Assembly: GCA_031551135.1 (NCBI GenBank)
Contig: JAVBOA010000006.1
Location: 1 to 64,000, forward strand
DNA: 64,000 nucleotides
Source: JAITVM01 sp031551135
GTDB taxonomy: Bacteria > Bacillota > Clostridia > Lachnospirales > JAITVM01
Reading direction: 5' to 3'
Position numbers and translations under genes: made by a program. The notes beneath the pieces are model-generated. The model was given only the letters and a program-made list of their open reading frames with translations, searched no databases and had not been told where the DNA came from. Shown here piece by piece: positions 45,031-53,199 of this stretch; the stretch's first letter is position 1; the number at the start of each line of letters is the position of its first letter.

Positions 45031-46365
45031 ATGAATACAAAAAATTTAACTGCTGATGATATAAGGCAAATTGTAAAGGAAGAAAATATTCAGTTTATCA
45101 GATTGCAGTTTGTAGATATTTTCGGGCATATGAAAAATATAGCAATACCTCATACCGAGCTTGACCGTGCTCTAAACAATCAAATGATGTTTGACGGTTC
45201 TTCTATAGAAGGTTTTGTCCGAATTGAAGAATCTGATATGTACCTGTATCCTGATTTATCTACATTTACAATTTTTCCGTGGTATAAGGAACAAAAAATC
45301 GCCAGAATGATTTGTGATATTCATAGACCGGACGGAACACCTTTCGAGGGCGATCCGCGCCATATACTCAGGCTTGCCATTGAAGAAGCAAAAAGCATGG
45401 GATTCGATTTTTACGTCGGTCCCGAATGCGAATTTTTTCTTTTTCATACAGACGAAAAAGGCGATCCGACGACCATAACTCACGACGAAGCTTCTTATTT
45501 TGATTTAGCTCCTATTGATAATGGTGAGCTTGCACGTATCGAAATGGTTAAGACTCTTATGGACATGGGCTTTCAAATCGAAGCCGCACACCACGAAAAT
45601 GCTCCGGGTCAGCATGAAATAGATTTTAAATATTCCGACGCAATTTCCGCGGCGGATAATATTGTTACATTTAAGCTTGCAGTAAAAGTTGTTGCCAAAA
45701 AACACAATCTTTATGCAACTTTTTTGCCAAAACCTTTAAATAATCAATGCGGCTCCGGAATGCACTGCACTATGTCGCTTTTTAGAGATGGAAAAAACGC
45801 GTTTTATGACGAAAACGGAGAAAATCAACTTTCAAAAGAGGCGTTTTATTTTATCGGTGGAATTATTAAACACGCAAAAGGCATGACTGCACTTACAAAT
45901 CCTCTTGTTAATTCTTATAAAAGGCTTGTGCCGGGATTTGAAGCGCCGGTATATATCGCGTGGTCTTACGCAAACCGCTCTCCGCTTATCCGGATTCCGG
46001 TTGCACGAAAAACCGGAACAAGAATTGAATTGCGCCACCCTGATCCGTCGTGTAACCCTTATCTTGCATTGGCTGTGATTTTGCGCGCAGGCCTCCGCGG
46101 AATAAAAGAAAAAATTTCTCCGCCTTCGGCTGTTGACGAAAATATTTACAGAATGACAGATGAGCAACTTTTGCAAAACGGAATCGAAAAATTGCCGACA
46201 AATCTTAATGAATCAATCGAGGCTTTATTGGCTGATGACTTTGTAAAGTCGGCATTGGGAAACCATGTTTTGTTAAATTATATAAAGGCGAAAAAAATCG
46301 AATGGAGCGAATATTCAAATTATATTCACCCTTGGGAGATTTCAAGATACTTGCGGTTATACTAA
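45031..46365 (+). CDS. glnA: Glutamine synthetase, type I (GSI-alpha)
   Basis: Condenses ammonia and glutamate with ATP. 444 residues, the length of the Bacillus-type GSI-alpha subunit. FDGSSIEGFVRIEESDM contains the conserved Arg that links GS to feedback control in B. subtilis; GPECEFFLF, HHENAPGQHEID, GSGMHCTMSLF and the RIPVARKTGTRIELRHPDPSCNPYLA region are intact (quoted in part). The adenylylation-loop Tyr of GSI-beta is absent. AGGAGG precedes the ATG. No glnR accompanies it here, unlike Bacillus, so its transcriptional regulator is not evident. Confidence 0.97.
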   Translation: MNTKNLTADDIRQIVKEENIQFIRLQFVDIFGHMKNIAIPHTELDRALNNQMMFDGSSIEGFVRIEESDMYLYPDLSTFTIFPWYKEQKIARMICDIHRPDGTPFEGDPRHILRLAIEEAKSMGFDFYVGPECEFFLFHTDEKGDPTTITHDEASYFDLAPIDNGELARIEMVKTLMDMGFQIEAAHHENAPGQHEIDFKYSDAISAADNIVTFKLAVKVVAKKHNLYATFLPKPLNNQCGSGMHCTMSLFRDGKNAFYDENGENQLSKEAFYFIGGIIKHAKGMTALTNPLVNSYKRLVPGFEAPVYIAWSYANRSPLIRIPVARKTGTRIELRHPDPSCNPYLALAVILRAGLRGIKEKISPPSAVDENIYRMTDEQLLQNGIEKLPTNLNESIEALLADDFVKSALGNHVLLNYIKAKKIEWSEYSNYIHPWEISRYLRLY

Positions 46366-46380
46366 AATAATTTAATATTT

Positions 46381-46494
46381 ATACTATTTTCAATATGAAG
46401 GATAGAAAAAAATATTTCATTTCGCGCTAGAAACATTGCGCGAAACGCTCCGCTGTGAAAAATTTTTTTCTACTTATTAAAATGAAAATAGTAT
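46381..46494 (-). mobile_element. Full 114-bp palindromic repeat element, copy C
   Basis: Starts 15 bp after the glnA stop. Its reverse complement matches copy A (40769-40882) with only a handful of differences over the full 114 bp, including CACAGCGGAGCGTTTCGCGC. In its location it could also act as a 3' hairpin of the glnA mRNA, since I see no separate terminator there. Confidence 0.75.
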
Positions 46495-46539
46495 TAATAG
46501 AGAATTTCAATGTTGTTTCGTTTAAAAGGATGATTAAAA

Positions 46540-47667
46540 ATGGATTTTAAAAAAAATATAAAGAAAATTATTACATCAATACTTGCCGTGTTTATTGCAA
46601 TTTTTGCTTACTTATCTGATAAAGATGTAATACCCGGTTTTAACAATGAAGATTCTGAAAGTACCGAAACAACAAATACTGAAAACACACCAAAAACAAT
46701 TACAAATTATAAGGATGGAGTGACAATCTATTATATAGATGTAGGTCAGGCCGACTCCACTTTAATTGTATCAGAATTTGGAAATATGCTGATTGACGGC
46801 GGCGAAAATGAGACCGAGAATTCACTTGTAAAATTTATTTCCGAAAAAGGAATTAATACTCTGGATTATGTTGTTGCAACCCACGCCCACAGCGACCATA
46901 TCGGCGGATTGGATAAAGTAATTGAAGAATTTAACGTAAAAAATATTTTAATGACAAACGGAATTAATGAAACGACATCATATGAAAACTTCTTGAAAGC
47001 AATTAAGAAGAAAAAAATTACACCGCAATTAGTTAAATCCAATGATACCTTCGAAATGGGCGATTTGCTTTTTACTGTACTTAATCCTCTTTACGACAGA
47101 TATGAAAACTTGAATAATTACTCAATTTGCCTTAAAATGGTATACAAAGATACTTCCTTTTTATTTATGGGTGACGCCGAAAAAGAAGTTGAGAAAAATA
47201 TTTTAAGTCTTGGAATTGATGTTTTGGCGGATGTTTATAAAGCCGGACATCATGGTTCTTCCACAAGCACGACCGAAGCTTTTTTAAATAAAGCGAATCC
47301 GCTTGCGGCGATAATCAGCTGCGGCAAAAATAATGATTATGGCCACCCTCATAAAGAAACAATTGATAAATTTAACCGAAAATCAATAAAAACATACCGA
47401 ACAGATTTATTGGGCACAATTACTCTTAATTCAGACGGCGAACATATAACTATAAATGGTGAGACGATAGAAACACGACATGAACTATTGAATAAAGAAT
47501 ATGTTGATGAAAACGGAAATGCCTTGATAAAGGGAAATATTAACGCAAAAGGTGAAAAAATATATCATATGCCGGGAGGCAATCACTATGAGAAAACGGT
47601 CGCGGAGGAATATTTCAAAACGGAACAAGAGGCGCTTAATGAAGGATTTAAAAAATCAGGATCTTAA
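46540..47667 (+). CDS. Secreted ComEC/Rec2-like MBL-fold hydrolase with C-terminal sunset domain
   Basis: 375 residues. N-terminal membrane anchor (about 11-25) and Thr/Glu-rich linker, then an MBL fold resembling the ComEC C-terminal domain: YYIDVGQADSTLIV, the metal motif THAHSDHIGG (about 114-121), FLFMGDAEK and KAGHHGSSTST. After about residue 325 comes a short domain with GNINAKGEKIYHMPGG, the hallmark of the sunset domain. No ComEC membrane channel is attached, so it is a stand-alone nuclease- or esterase-like enzyme acting outside the cell. The DUF3006 gene overlaps its 3' end, a common pairing. Confidence 0.85.
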   Translation: MDFKKNIKKIITSILAVFIAIFAYLSDKDVIPGFNNEDSESTETTNTENTPKTITNYKDGVTIYYIDVGQADSTLIVSEFGNMLIDGGENETENSLVKFISEKGINTLDYVVATHAHSDHIGGLDKVIEEFNVKNILMTNGINETTSYENFLKAIKKKKITPQLVKSNDTFEMGDLLFTVLNPLYDRYENLNNYSICLKMVYKDTSFLFMGDAEKEVEKNILSLGIDVLADVYKAGHHGSSTSTTEAFLNKANPLAAIISCGKNNDYGHPHKETIDKFNRKSIKTYRTDLLGTITLNSDGEHITINGETIETRHELLNKEYVDENGNALIKGNINAKGEKIYHMPGGNHYEKTVAEEYFKTEQEALNEGFKKSGS

Positions 47668-47884
47668 AATTTTAGTAGTAGATCGAATTGTCGAAAACAA
47701 ACTGGTATGCCAAGAATTAGAGACCGAAAAAATTTTTAATTTCAATTTATCTTCCGATTCCCGAGAGTATAATGAAGGTGATGTTTTAATTTATGGCGGC
47801 GGAGCCTTGAAATTTGATCAGGAACTAACCGAAAAGCGCAAAAAAGAAATGCAGTCGTTGTTTGATGATTTATTTAAAAATTAG
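47639..47884 (+). CDS. DUF3006 domain protein
   Basis: 81 residues, start ATG 47639 with AAGAGG upstream inside the preceding gene, overlapping it by 29 bp. VVDRIVENKLVCQELETEK, followed by the block REYNEGDVLIYGGGAL, fits DUF3006, a small beta protein regularly found beside ComEC-like MBL hydrolases. The overlap implies translational coupling and a shared task. Molecular role unknown. Confidence 0.75.
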   Translation: MKDLKNQDLKILVVDRIVENKLVCQELETEKIFNFNLSSDSREYNEGDVLIYGGGALKFDQELTEKRKKEMQSLFDDLFKN

Positions 47885-47908
47885 ATAATAAAATTGAGGA
47901 GTGATTAA

Positions 47909-48328
47909 ATGAAATTAGCAGTTAGGTATTATTCACGCGGCGGAAACACAAAAAAACTTGCTCTGGCGGTTGCCGGCGCACTAAATGTAATGGCGCATAC
48001 GACCGGTGAAAAAATTACCGAGCCTATTGATATACTTTTTTTGGGTTCGGCACTGTATGCATGGCAGCCTGACAAAAACATCTCCGAATTTATTAAAACG
48101 CTTTCACCTGAAATAATAAAAAATGTTGTGATTTTTACTACATCCGCAAGCCCAAATTCACCTTATCCGAAAATCAAAAAATTATTGGAGGAACAAGGCC
48201 TAAATGTAAGCGAAAAGTTTTATCACTGCCCGGGAGAATTTCTGTTTGCAAATAAAAACCGCCCGACAGAAGACGATTTGAAAAAAATTGCCGAGTTTGC
48301 TAAAGATATTGTAAAAACGATGGAATGA
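47909..48328 (+). CDS. Flavodoxin-like protein
   Basis: 139 residues. The FMN phosphate-binding loop YYSRGGNTKKLA at the N-terminus, FLGSALYAW around the first flavin-stacking position and VVIFTTSASP near the second mark a flavodoxin fold. Probably a low-potential electron carrier or a quinone-reductase-type protein. It is in a short run with the peroxidase gene, 10 bp apart, so the two may act together in redox defence. Confidence 0.8.
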   Translation: MKLAVRYYSRGGNTKKLALAVAGALNVMAHTTGEKITEPIDILFLGSALYAWQPDKNISEFIKTLSPEIIKNVVIFTTSASPNSPYPKIKKLLEEQGLNVSEKFYHCPGEFLFANKNRPTEDDLKKIAEFAKDIVKTME

Positions 48329-48338
48329 GGAGAAAAAA

Positions 48339-48875
48339 ATGAATATTTATGATTTCACGGTTAAAGATAACAAAGGAAATGATGTTTCTTTAAAAGAATA
48401 TCAAGGAAAAGCATTGCTGATTGTGAATACAGCGACAAAATGCGGCTTAACTCCGCAATATGAAGAACTTGAGAATATTTATCAAAAATTTAAAGACAGA
48501 GGCTTTGAAGTTCTGGATTTTCCATGCAATCAATTTTTGAAGCAGGCACCGGGCAGCGACGAGGAAATTGAAAGCTTTTGCACTCTGAAATATAACACTA
48601 CGTTTCCTCGTTTCAGCAAAATAGATGTAAACGGCGAAAATACCCACCCTCTTTTTAAATATTTGAAATCCGAAAAGCCAAAAGAACTTTTTGACAAAAA
48701 GGCCGCTTCTTTTGAAAAGAAAGTAAGATTGTTTAATAAAATCAAATCGGATTCGGATATAAAATGGAACTTTGGAAAATTCCTCATTGATAAATCCGGA
48801 AATGTTGTTGAACGTTATTCTCCGGCATATGTACCGGAAGATTTAATTAATGATATTGAAAATTTATTAAATTAG
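48339..48875 (+). CDS. Glutathione peroxidase family thiol peroxidase
   Basis: 178 residues. TATKCGLTPQYEEL places the peroxidatic residue, Cys35, encoded by TGC and not selenocysteine; LDFPCNQFLKQAPGS and the catalytic KWNFGKFLID (Trp/Asn) are conserved. Bacterial Cys-type enzymes of this family usually use thioredoxin to reduce peroxides. GAGG precedes ATG 48339. A terminator follows. Confidence 0.92.
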   Translation: MNIYDFTVKDNKGNDVSLKEYQGKALLIVNTATKCGLTPQYEELENIYQKFKDRGFEVLDFPCNQFLKQAPGSDEEIESFCTLKYNTTFPRFSKIDVNGENTHPLFKYLKSEKPKELFDKKAASFEKKVRLFNKIKSDSDIKWNFGKFLIDKSGNVVERYSPAYVPEDLINDIENLLN

Positions 48876-48889
48876 TTTTATTGGTGATT

Positions 48890-48918
48890 AAAGGCAGAGA
48901 CAATCTCCGCCTTTTTTT
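48890..48918. terminator. Bidirectional terminator between gpx and the repeat-protein gene
   Basis: AAAGGCAGAGA / TCTCCGCCTTT with a 3-nt loop and T7 on the plus strand. The single A-C mismatch becomes a G-U pair in the minus-strand RNA, so the hairpin may serve both converging genes. Confidence 0.85.
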
Positions 48919-48958
48919 ATGTGTTAAGTTTTTTGTGTTTAGTAATTTTTTAATATAA

Positions 48959-48978
48959 ATGAGCAATCGATTATTCAT
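48959..48978 (-). repeat. 20-bp partly palindromic motif, copy 2 of 3
   Basis: ATGAGCAATCGATTATTCAT (plus strand). It overlaps the stop codon of the minus-strand gene 48975-50246, and read on the minus strand has the same gene-relative orientation as the other two copies. Confidence 0.6.
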
Positions 48979-50246
48979 ACAGAAAGTGTTTTTATTTTCT
49001 TAAACAATATATATTCTGAAACCTCATTGTAGATAGAAATTTCCTTTAGGCAAGAATCGATTTTAATCTCAAATTCCTCTAAATGCTCAAGAATCTTGGG
49101 ATCATCGATATATTTTTTTACTAAATAAGCAGCGGTTGCCGCCGTGCAAACAATTTCGAACGAGTCATTATATTTCAAATAAATATCATATAAAATTTTA
49201 TAATTCTCAGCAAGATTTTTAAAATCATAATTTTCAAAATAAATTCCGATAAAGCTAAAAATCAATTTAGAATACTCCAACGCATTAATTTCACTATCAA
49301 ATTCTTTATATATTTCCTTCATCTTTGATAAAATATTAAGTTTTGCCTCAAAATCCAATTCAAAAAAAGATAAATTCAATAAGGCTTTTGAATATTCTTC
49401 AGAAATACTTTTGCAAGGAAAATTTTTATATAAATCAAAGAATTTATTTTGGATATCAATATCCGAAGGTTTATCTTTTATCAATGTCAGATTAAATAGC
49501 ATTTTTGCGTATTCTTCTGCGATCTCTACAGAATAATATCTTATATAAAGTTTTTCCAATATATAAAATGAATTTATTTTTTCTTTTGTCGAAGATTGGA
49601 TTATAAATAGATTTATGATTGATTTAGCGTAAAATCCAATAATCTCATTATGTGGAAAATCCGAAATTAGATTTTCGAATTTTTCTACAAGCAAAAATAA
49701 ATCTTTTGGATTTTTATTTATCGCGCTGATATTAAAAAGCGTTTTGGCAAATTGGAGAGCAATTATTTCGTTTTTAAAATCATTATAAAGCCTTTCTATT
49801 TTTACGATTGTATATTTTTTATCAGAGATGGATTTTTGTACACAAGAAAAATTTACAATTGCTTTCGAAAATTCAACCGCAATATCTTCAAGCTTAAATT
49901 TATTATATATATCATCAAAATCTTCCATTACATCAAAAATATCCCGCAATTTAGTCTGCTTTATAGTTATATTAAACAGGACTTTTGCATATTCACACGC
50001 AATAAAATCAATTTTATTTTCTTTGTAAAGCCTCTGCATTTTTATCAGTGTATCTTCCCTATTTTCCAAACGCTCTTGAAACGCAGATAGATTTACAAGC
50101 GATTTTGCATAGATAAGCAAAGTGTAATTATTTTCTTTATGAATTTCAAATAATTTGTCCGAATATTTCGATATTTCTTTTTCGTCTTTCGATTCTGATA
50201 AAGAAATAAATATTTTTTTCGCGTCATTATTTATTTTTTCATTCAT
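48975..50246 (-). CDS. Unrecognised helical-repeat protein with eight 40-residue repeats
   Basis: 423 residues from ATG 50246 (AAGGAATGATTAT upstream), no signal peptide or membrane segment. The motif EYAKxLFNLS or a variant recurs at residues 46, 86, 126, 166, 206, 246, 285 and 325, an almost exact period of 40; each unit also carries a second helix of the form IERLYNDFKNE. This is a TPR-like or armadillo-like solenoid, probably a protein-binding scaffold, but I cannot assign a family or partner. Lys/Glu/Asn-rich and very AT-rich codons. It lies in an accessory stretch with the next secreted enzyme. Confidence 0.7.
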   Translation of the reverse strand: MNEKINNDAKKIFISLSESKDEKEISKYSDKLFEIHKENNYTLLIYAKSLVNLSAFQERLENREDTLIKMQRLYKENKIDFIACEYAKVLFNITIKQTKLRDIFDVMEDFDDIYNKFKLEDIAVEFSKAIVNFSCVQKSISDKKYTIVKIERLYNDFKNEIIALQFAKTLFNISAINKNPKDLFLLVEKFENLISDFPHNEIIGFYAKSIINLFIIQSSTKEKINSFYILEKLYIRYYSVEIAEEYAKMLFNLTLIKDKPSDIDIQNKFFDLYKNFPCKSISEEYSKALLNLSFFELDFEAKLNILSKMKEIYKEFDSEINALEYSKLIFSFIGIYFENYDFKNLAENYKILYDIYLKYNDSFEIVCTAATAAYLVKKYIDDPKILEHLEEFEIKIDSCLKEISIYNEVSEYILFKKIKTLSV

Positions 50247-50353
50247 ATAATCATTCCTTAAATTCCGTTTATAATTAATTATATGAAAGAAAATATATAA
50301 TTTTGACTCATATCGATTACAATCAAGAAAGAAAGCGTTTTGAGTGGTCATTG

Positions 50354-50401
50354 CAAAACAAACGGCTCAACAGACATAAAGCTGAGGAGCCGCTTGTTTT
50401 G
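50354..50401 (-). terminator. Terminator-like hairpin after the secreted glycoside hydrolase gene
   Basis: CAAAACAA(A)CGGCTC pairs with GAGCCG(C)TTGTTTTG; the one mismatch on the plus strand is a G-U pair in the minus-strand RNA, which suggests that the minus-strand transcript is the functional one. It starts 10 bp after that gene's stop. Confidence 0.7.
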
Positions 50402-50410
50402 ATTTTTTAT

Positions 50411-53059
50411 TTATTGATAAAGCCGGCCGGCGGAATCAGTGATTCTGTAAAGCTCGACTTCCATAACGTTAGGTTCACCGGGCTGACCGGCTTTTGTTTG
50501 ATGTTGTGTAGTTATTAAAAGACGAAGATATTTAGTTTTTACAGGAGCATTCAAGACCATCGTCTCCTCGTTTTGCCCGTTATTGCGTAATCCTGTATAT
50601 TTTTGTGCAGTCACCCAATTGATTCCATCAAATGAGGTTTGAAGCGCAATTTCATTAATACGGTTTCCGTCTTTGCCGGGATCTTCATATAATTTGACTT
50701 TATCAAAAACTACTTCTTCCGGAAATTTATAGGCTAACCACGTTGGTTTATTACCAATCAGTGTTGCTGCCCATTTCTTGCCATTACTTATACTGCCGTC
50801 AATAGTATTTTGAGGTAGGTATGCGTTGCCATAGTTTCCGCTGTCAGCAACCATTACGCCATCCCAAGGCAATTTGTCAGTATATCTTATATTAAAGTCA
50901 TAATAAGCCATAGAACCGTTTTCAGCGATAACTTTGGCATAAACATGCTTTACTGTACCTTTTGTAAAAATAAAATTTGATGTAATTTGACTAAAAGCAT
51001 TGTCACTGTAAAGCTCAACGCTTTCACCGCCAATAATAAAATCAGATTTTGTCAGCGATTTTTTGTAAATATTTAAATCTTTGGCAACAGGAGCAGTTTT
51101 TGTTCCCTTTGATGCAATTTTACTTGTGTCTATGCCTGCAACAGATTGAATAGTTTTATTATCATCAAGGTTAATTTCCAGCATTACGCTTGATGCAGTA
51201 GCGTAACCATCCAAGTTTTTACCCAAAGTTCCAAAGAAATGCGTAAGTACTCCATTCTTTATCAAAACCGCCGGTCGTTCAAATTTAGCCGTGTCACCGT
51301 TATATACTTCTACTGCGCCGACAGTCGGCCATTTTATGTAATCTTTAATCAATCCAAAACCGATTTCAGCATCCGCATATTTAAATGTAACACCATTGTC
51401 GTTGGATTTCCAAAGTATTCCATAACCTAAGACACCTGTATTGCTTCCGCTGTTATCGGTACTAAGAAGATAAATTTTATCCTTCCATTCAAAAACTGTT
51501 GCATCCTCGATATAACCTTTATTTTGGTCTATTGATGGAGCATCCTTCAATCTATATGGCCCTTCCAAAGAAGCGGAATATGCGTATCCGTATCTCATTG
51601 CCGAATTTTGTGCTTTGCCTGCCTTGAAATAAATACGGTATTCATTGCCGACTTTTATAATATCGTGGTTATCTACACCAACAACGGAATCATAAGTCCA
51701 GTGTGACGGATTTGCAGACGGTGCCACAACATAGCCTTTTGAGCCGCCTGCCCATTTCCACGGGCCGTTAATGCTGTCAGACAGCAAAAGCGCAATTTTT
51801 TGGCCTTTTACACCAGAATATCCGGAATTTTGAAGAATGAACGTCAATGCATATTTGTTATCAATTTTTTTAATTCTCGCATTATGAGGCGCGTAGCCCG
51901 GCAAATCTGTAATAACAGCATTCGGCTGCTGATTTATGGGATATTCTACGCTTGGATCACTCAAAATAGTTTCCACATATTTAAAAGGGCCTTCCGCATT
52001 ATCTGCTACCGAATGTATAATCTGACCCTTTGAAGCCCAATTGTTCATGTTTTCACGCCAACGCGAAGTAAAGAGATGAAATTTACCGTCCACTTCTATC
52101 GGAGAAACACACCAATTAAACCATGTGTCATCAGAGAGTGTAGGCCCTTTATATGACATTTTTAAAGCCATCGGATTATACGGCATAAGCAAAGCCTTAC
52201 CTGATGCACTATCGAGGCATATGTCATTAAGTGCTTTTGGAGTCGGAACATTTACTTGATTACTCTCAGAAATTGCAGTTTCCGAAAGTTTTGCCGTGAC
52301 AAGAAAGCGGTATTCCGAAGCAGGTGATAATCCGCTTACCTGATATTTTGTTGTACCGGCCGGTAAAGTTGCCAGTTTTGTCATTTTGCTGACATTCAAA
52401 TTCAGAGCAGCGGGAGCAAAATATACATTATATTCCTTTGCTGCAGCGTCGTTCCAATAAAGCTTAACGCCATCTGAAACAATATCATAATATTTTAATT
52501 TTAAAGGCTGAACCGCAACCGCATTGGGATCATTATAAACTTCAATTTCATTAAAATTAAATCCGCGTGAATCACCTAAAAACTTTAATCTTAGATAGCG
52601 CGCGTTTGCCGGAATATCCAATAAAATTGTTTTGCAGTTTAGAGATTTATCAAAATTCACTGTAGTATATTGAGCGGATGACAAAGCCGAACTGCTTGCA
52701 GCATATGTATATGCTATACCTGTTATACGGCGCAGGTCCGAATTATTTGGTTCATAAACATCTATCTTGTTAAACTCTTTATTAGTACCTAAATCGAGAG
52801 TTATAGAAACACCGTCAGCCGCATATGTTGCATAACGGTCAAAGGGGTTTACCGGTTGCCGTACACCATCAAAAGCAAATGTCATTTTTAAATCCAAGCC
52901 GCCTTGATTATAATGCGGAGCAGATTCGGTATATGCAGTCAATCCACGCACTAAATTAACAGGTTCCGCAAAAATTTGCATTACCGGCAAAACGGGTAAT
53001 ACCATACAAAGGGAAATAAGTAAAGATTTATATTGTTTTAGTCGTTCAAGCATTTTCAT
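50411..53059 (-). CDS. Secreted multidomain carbohydrate-active protein: F5/8C - FN3 - GH43-like propeller - F5/8C
   Basis: 882 residues with a signal peptide ending near IFAEP (residue 31). Segment about 35-165 is a discoidin (F5/8C)-like domain (ITLDLGTNKEFNKIDVYEP, ARYLRLKFLGD), about 185-270 an FN3-like domain (LSPASEYRFLVTAK), about 300-615 a five-bladed-propeller hydrolase with WFNWCVSPIEVDGKFHLFTSRW-type blade motifs (partly quoted), NHDIIKVGNEYRIYFKAG and YIEDATVFEWKDKIYLL, and about 735-875 a second F5/8C domain. Probably releases or binds sugars from host or plant glycans outside the cell; substrate unknown. ATG 53059 has GAGGAG upstream. Confidence 0.82.
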   Translation of the reverse strand: MKMLERLKQYKSLLISLCMVLPVLPVMQIFAEPVNLVRGLTAYTESAPHYNQGGLDLKMTFAFDGVRQPVNPFDRYATYAADGVSITLDLGTNKEFNKIDVYEPNNSDLRRITGIAYTYAASSSALSSAQYTTVNFDKSLNCKTILLDIPANARYLRLKFLGDSRGFNFNEIEVYNDPNAVAVQPLKLKYYDIVSDGVKLYWNDAAAKEYNVYFAPAALNLNVSKMTKLATLPAGTTKYQVSGLSPASEYRFLVTAKLSETAISESNQVNVPTPKALNDICLDSASGKALLMPYNPMALKMSYKGPTLSDDTWFNWCVSPIEVDGKFHLFTSRWRENMNNWASKGQIIHSVADNAEGPFKYVETILSDPSVEYPINQQPNAVITDLPGYAPHNARIKKIDNKYALTFILQNSGYSGVKGQKIALLLSDSINGPWKWAGGSKGYVVAPSANPSHWTYDSVVGVDNHDIIKVGNEYRIYFKAGKAQNSAMRYGYAYSASLEGPYRLKDAPSIDQNKGYIEDATVFEWKDKIYLLSTDNSGSNTGVLGYGILWKSNDNGVTFKYADAEIGFGLIKDYIKWPTVGAVEVYNGDTAKFERPAVLIKNGVLTHFFGTLGKNLDGYATASSVMLEINLDDNKTIQSVAGIDTSKIASKGTKTAPVAKDLNIYKKSLTKSDFIIGGESVELYSDNAFSQITSNFIFTKGTVKHVYAKVIAENGSMAYYDFNIRYTDKLPWDGVMVADSGNYGNAYLPQNTIDGSISNGKKWAATLIGNKPTWLAYKFPEEVVFDKVKLYEDPGKDGNRINEIALQTSFDGINWVTAQKYTGLRNNGQNEETMVLNAPVKTKYLRLLITTQHQTKAGQPGEPNVMEVELYRITDSAGRLYQ

Positions 53060-53127
53060 TTCTCCTCTTTTTAATTTTTCTTCTATGCGTAATTATTATA
53101 TACAATTTTAACACAGAACGATTACAC

Positions 53128-53159
53128 AAAAAATAATGACCACAAAATAATGGTCATTA
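53128..53159 (-). terminator. manA / ilv-leu operon terminator
   Basis: 9-bp perfect stem TAATGACCA / TGGTCATTA with an 8-nt loop; on the minus strand it is followed by T6. It lies 33 bp after the manA stop and closes the long biosynthetic operon. Confidence 0.85.
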
Positions 53160-53179
53160 TATATCTTTTTGTAATTTAA

Positions 53180-53199
53180 TTGAGCAATCGGTTATTCAT
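53180..53199 (-). repeat. 20-bp partly palindromic motif, copy 3 of 3
   Basis: TTGAGCAATCGGTTATTCAT (plus strand), two differences from copy 2. It overlaps the manA stop codon. Copies 2 and 3 lie as direct repeats at either end of the accessory stretch that holds the helical-repeat and secreted-hydrolase genes. Confidence 0.6.

Noticed and set aside
48339..48875. Selenocysteine in the glutathione peroxidase
   Set aside because: The active-site codon is TGC (Cys35), with no in-frame TGA.
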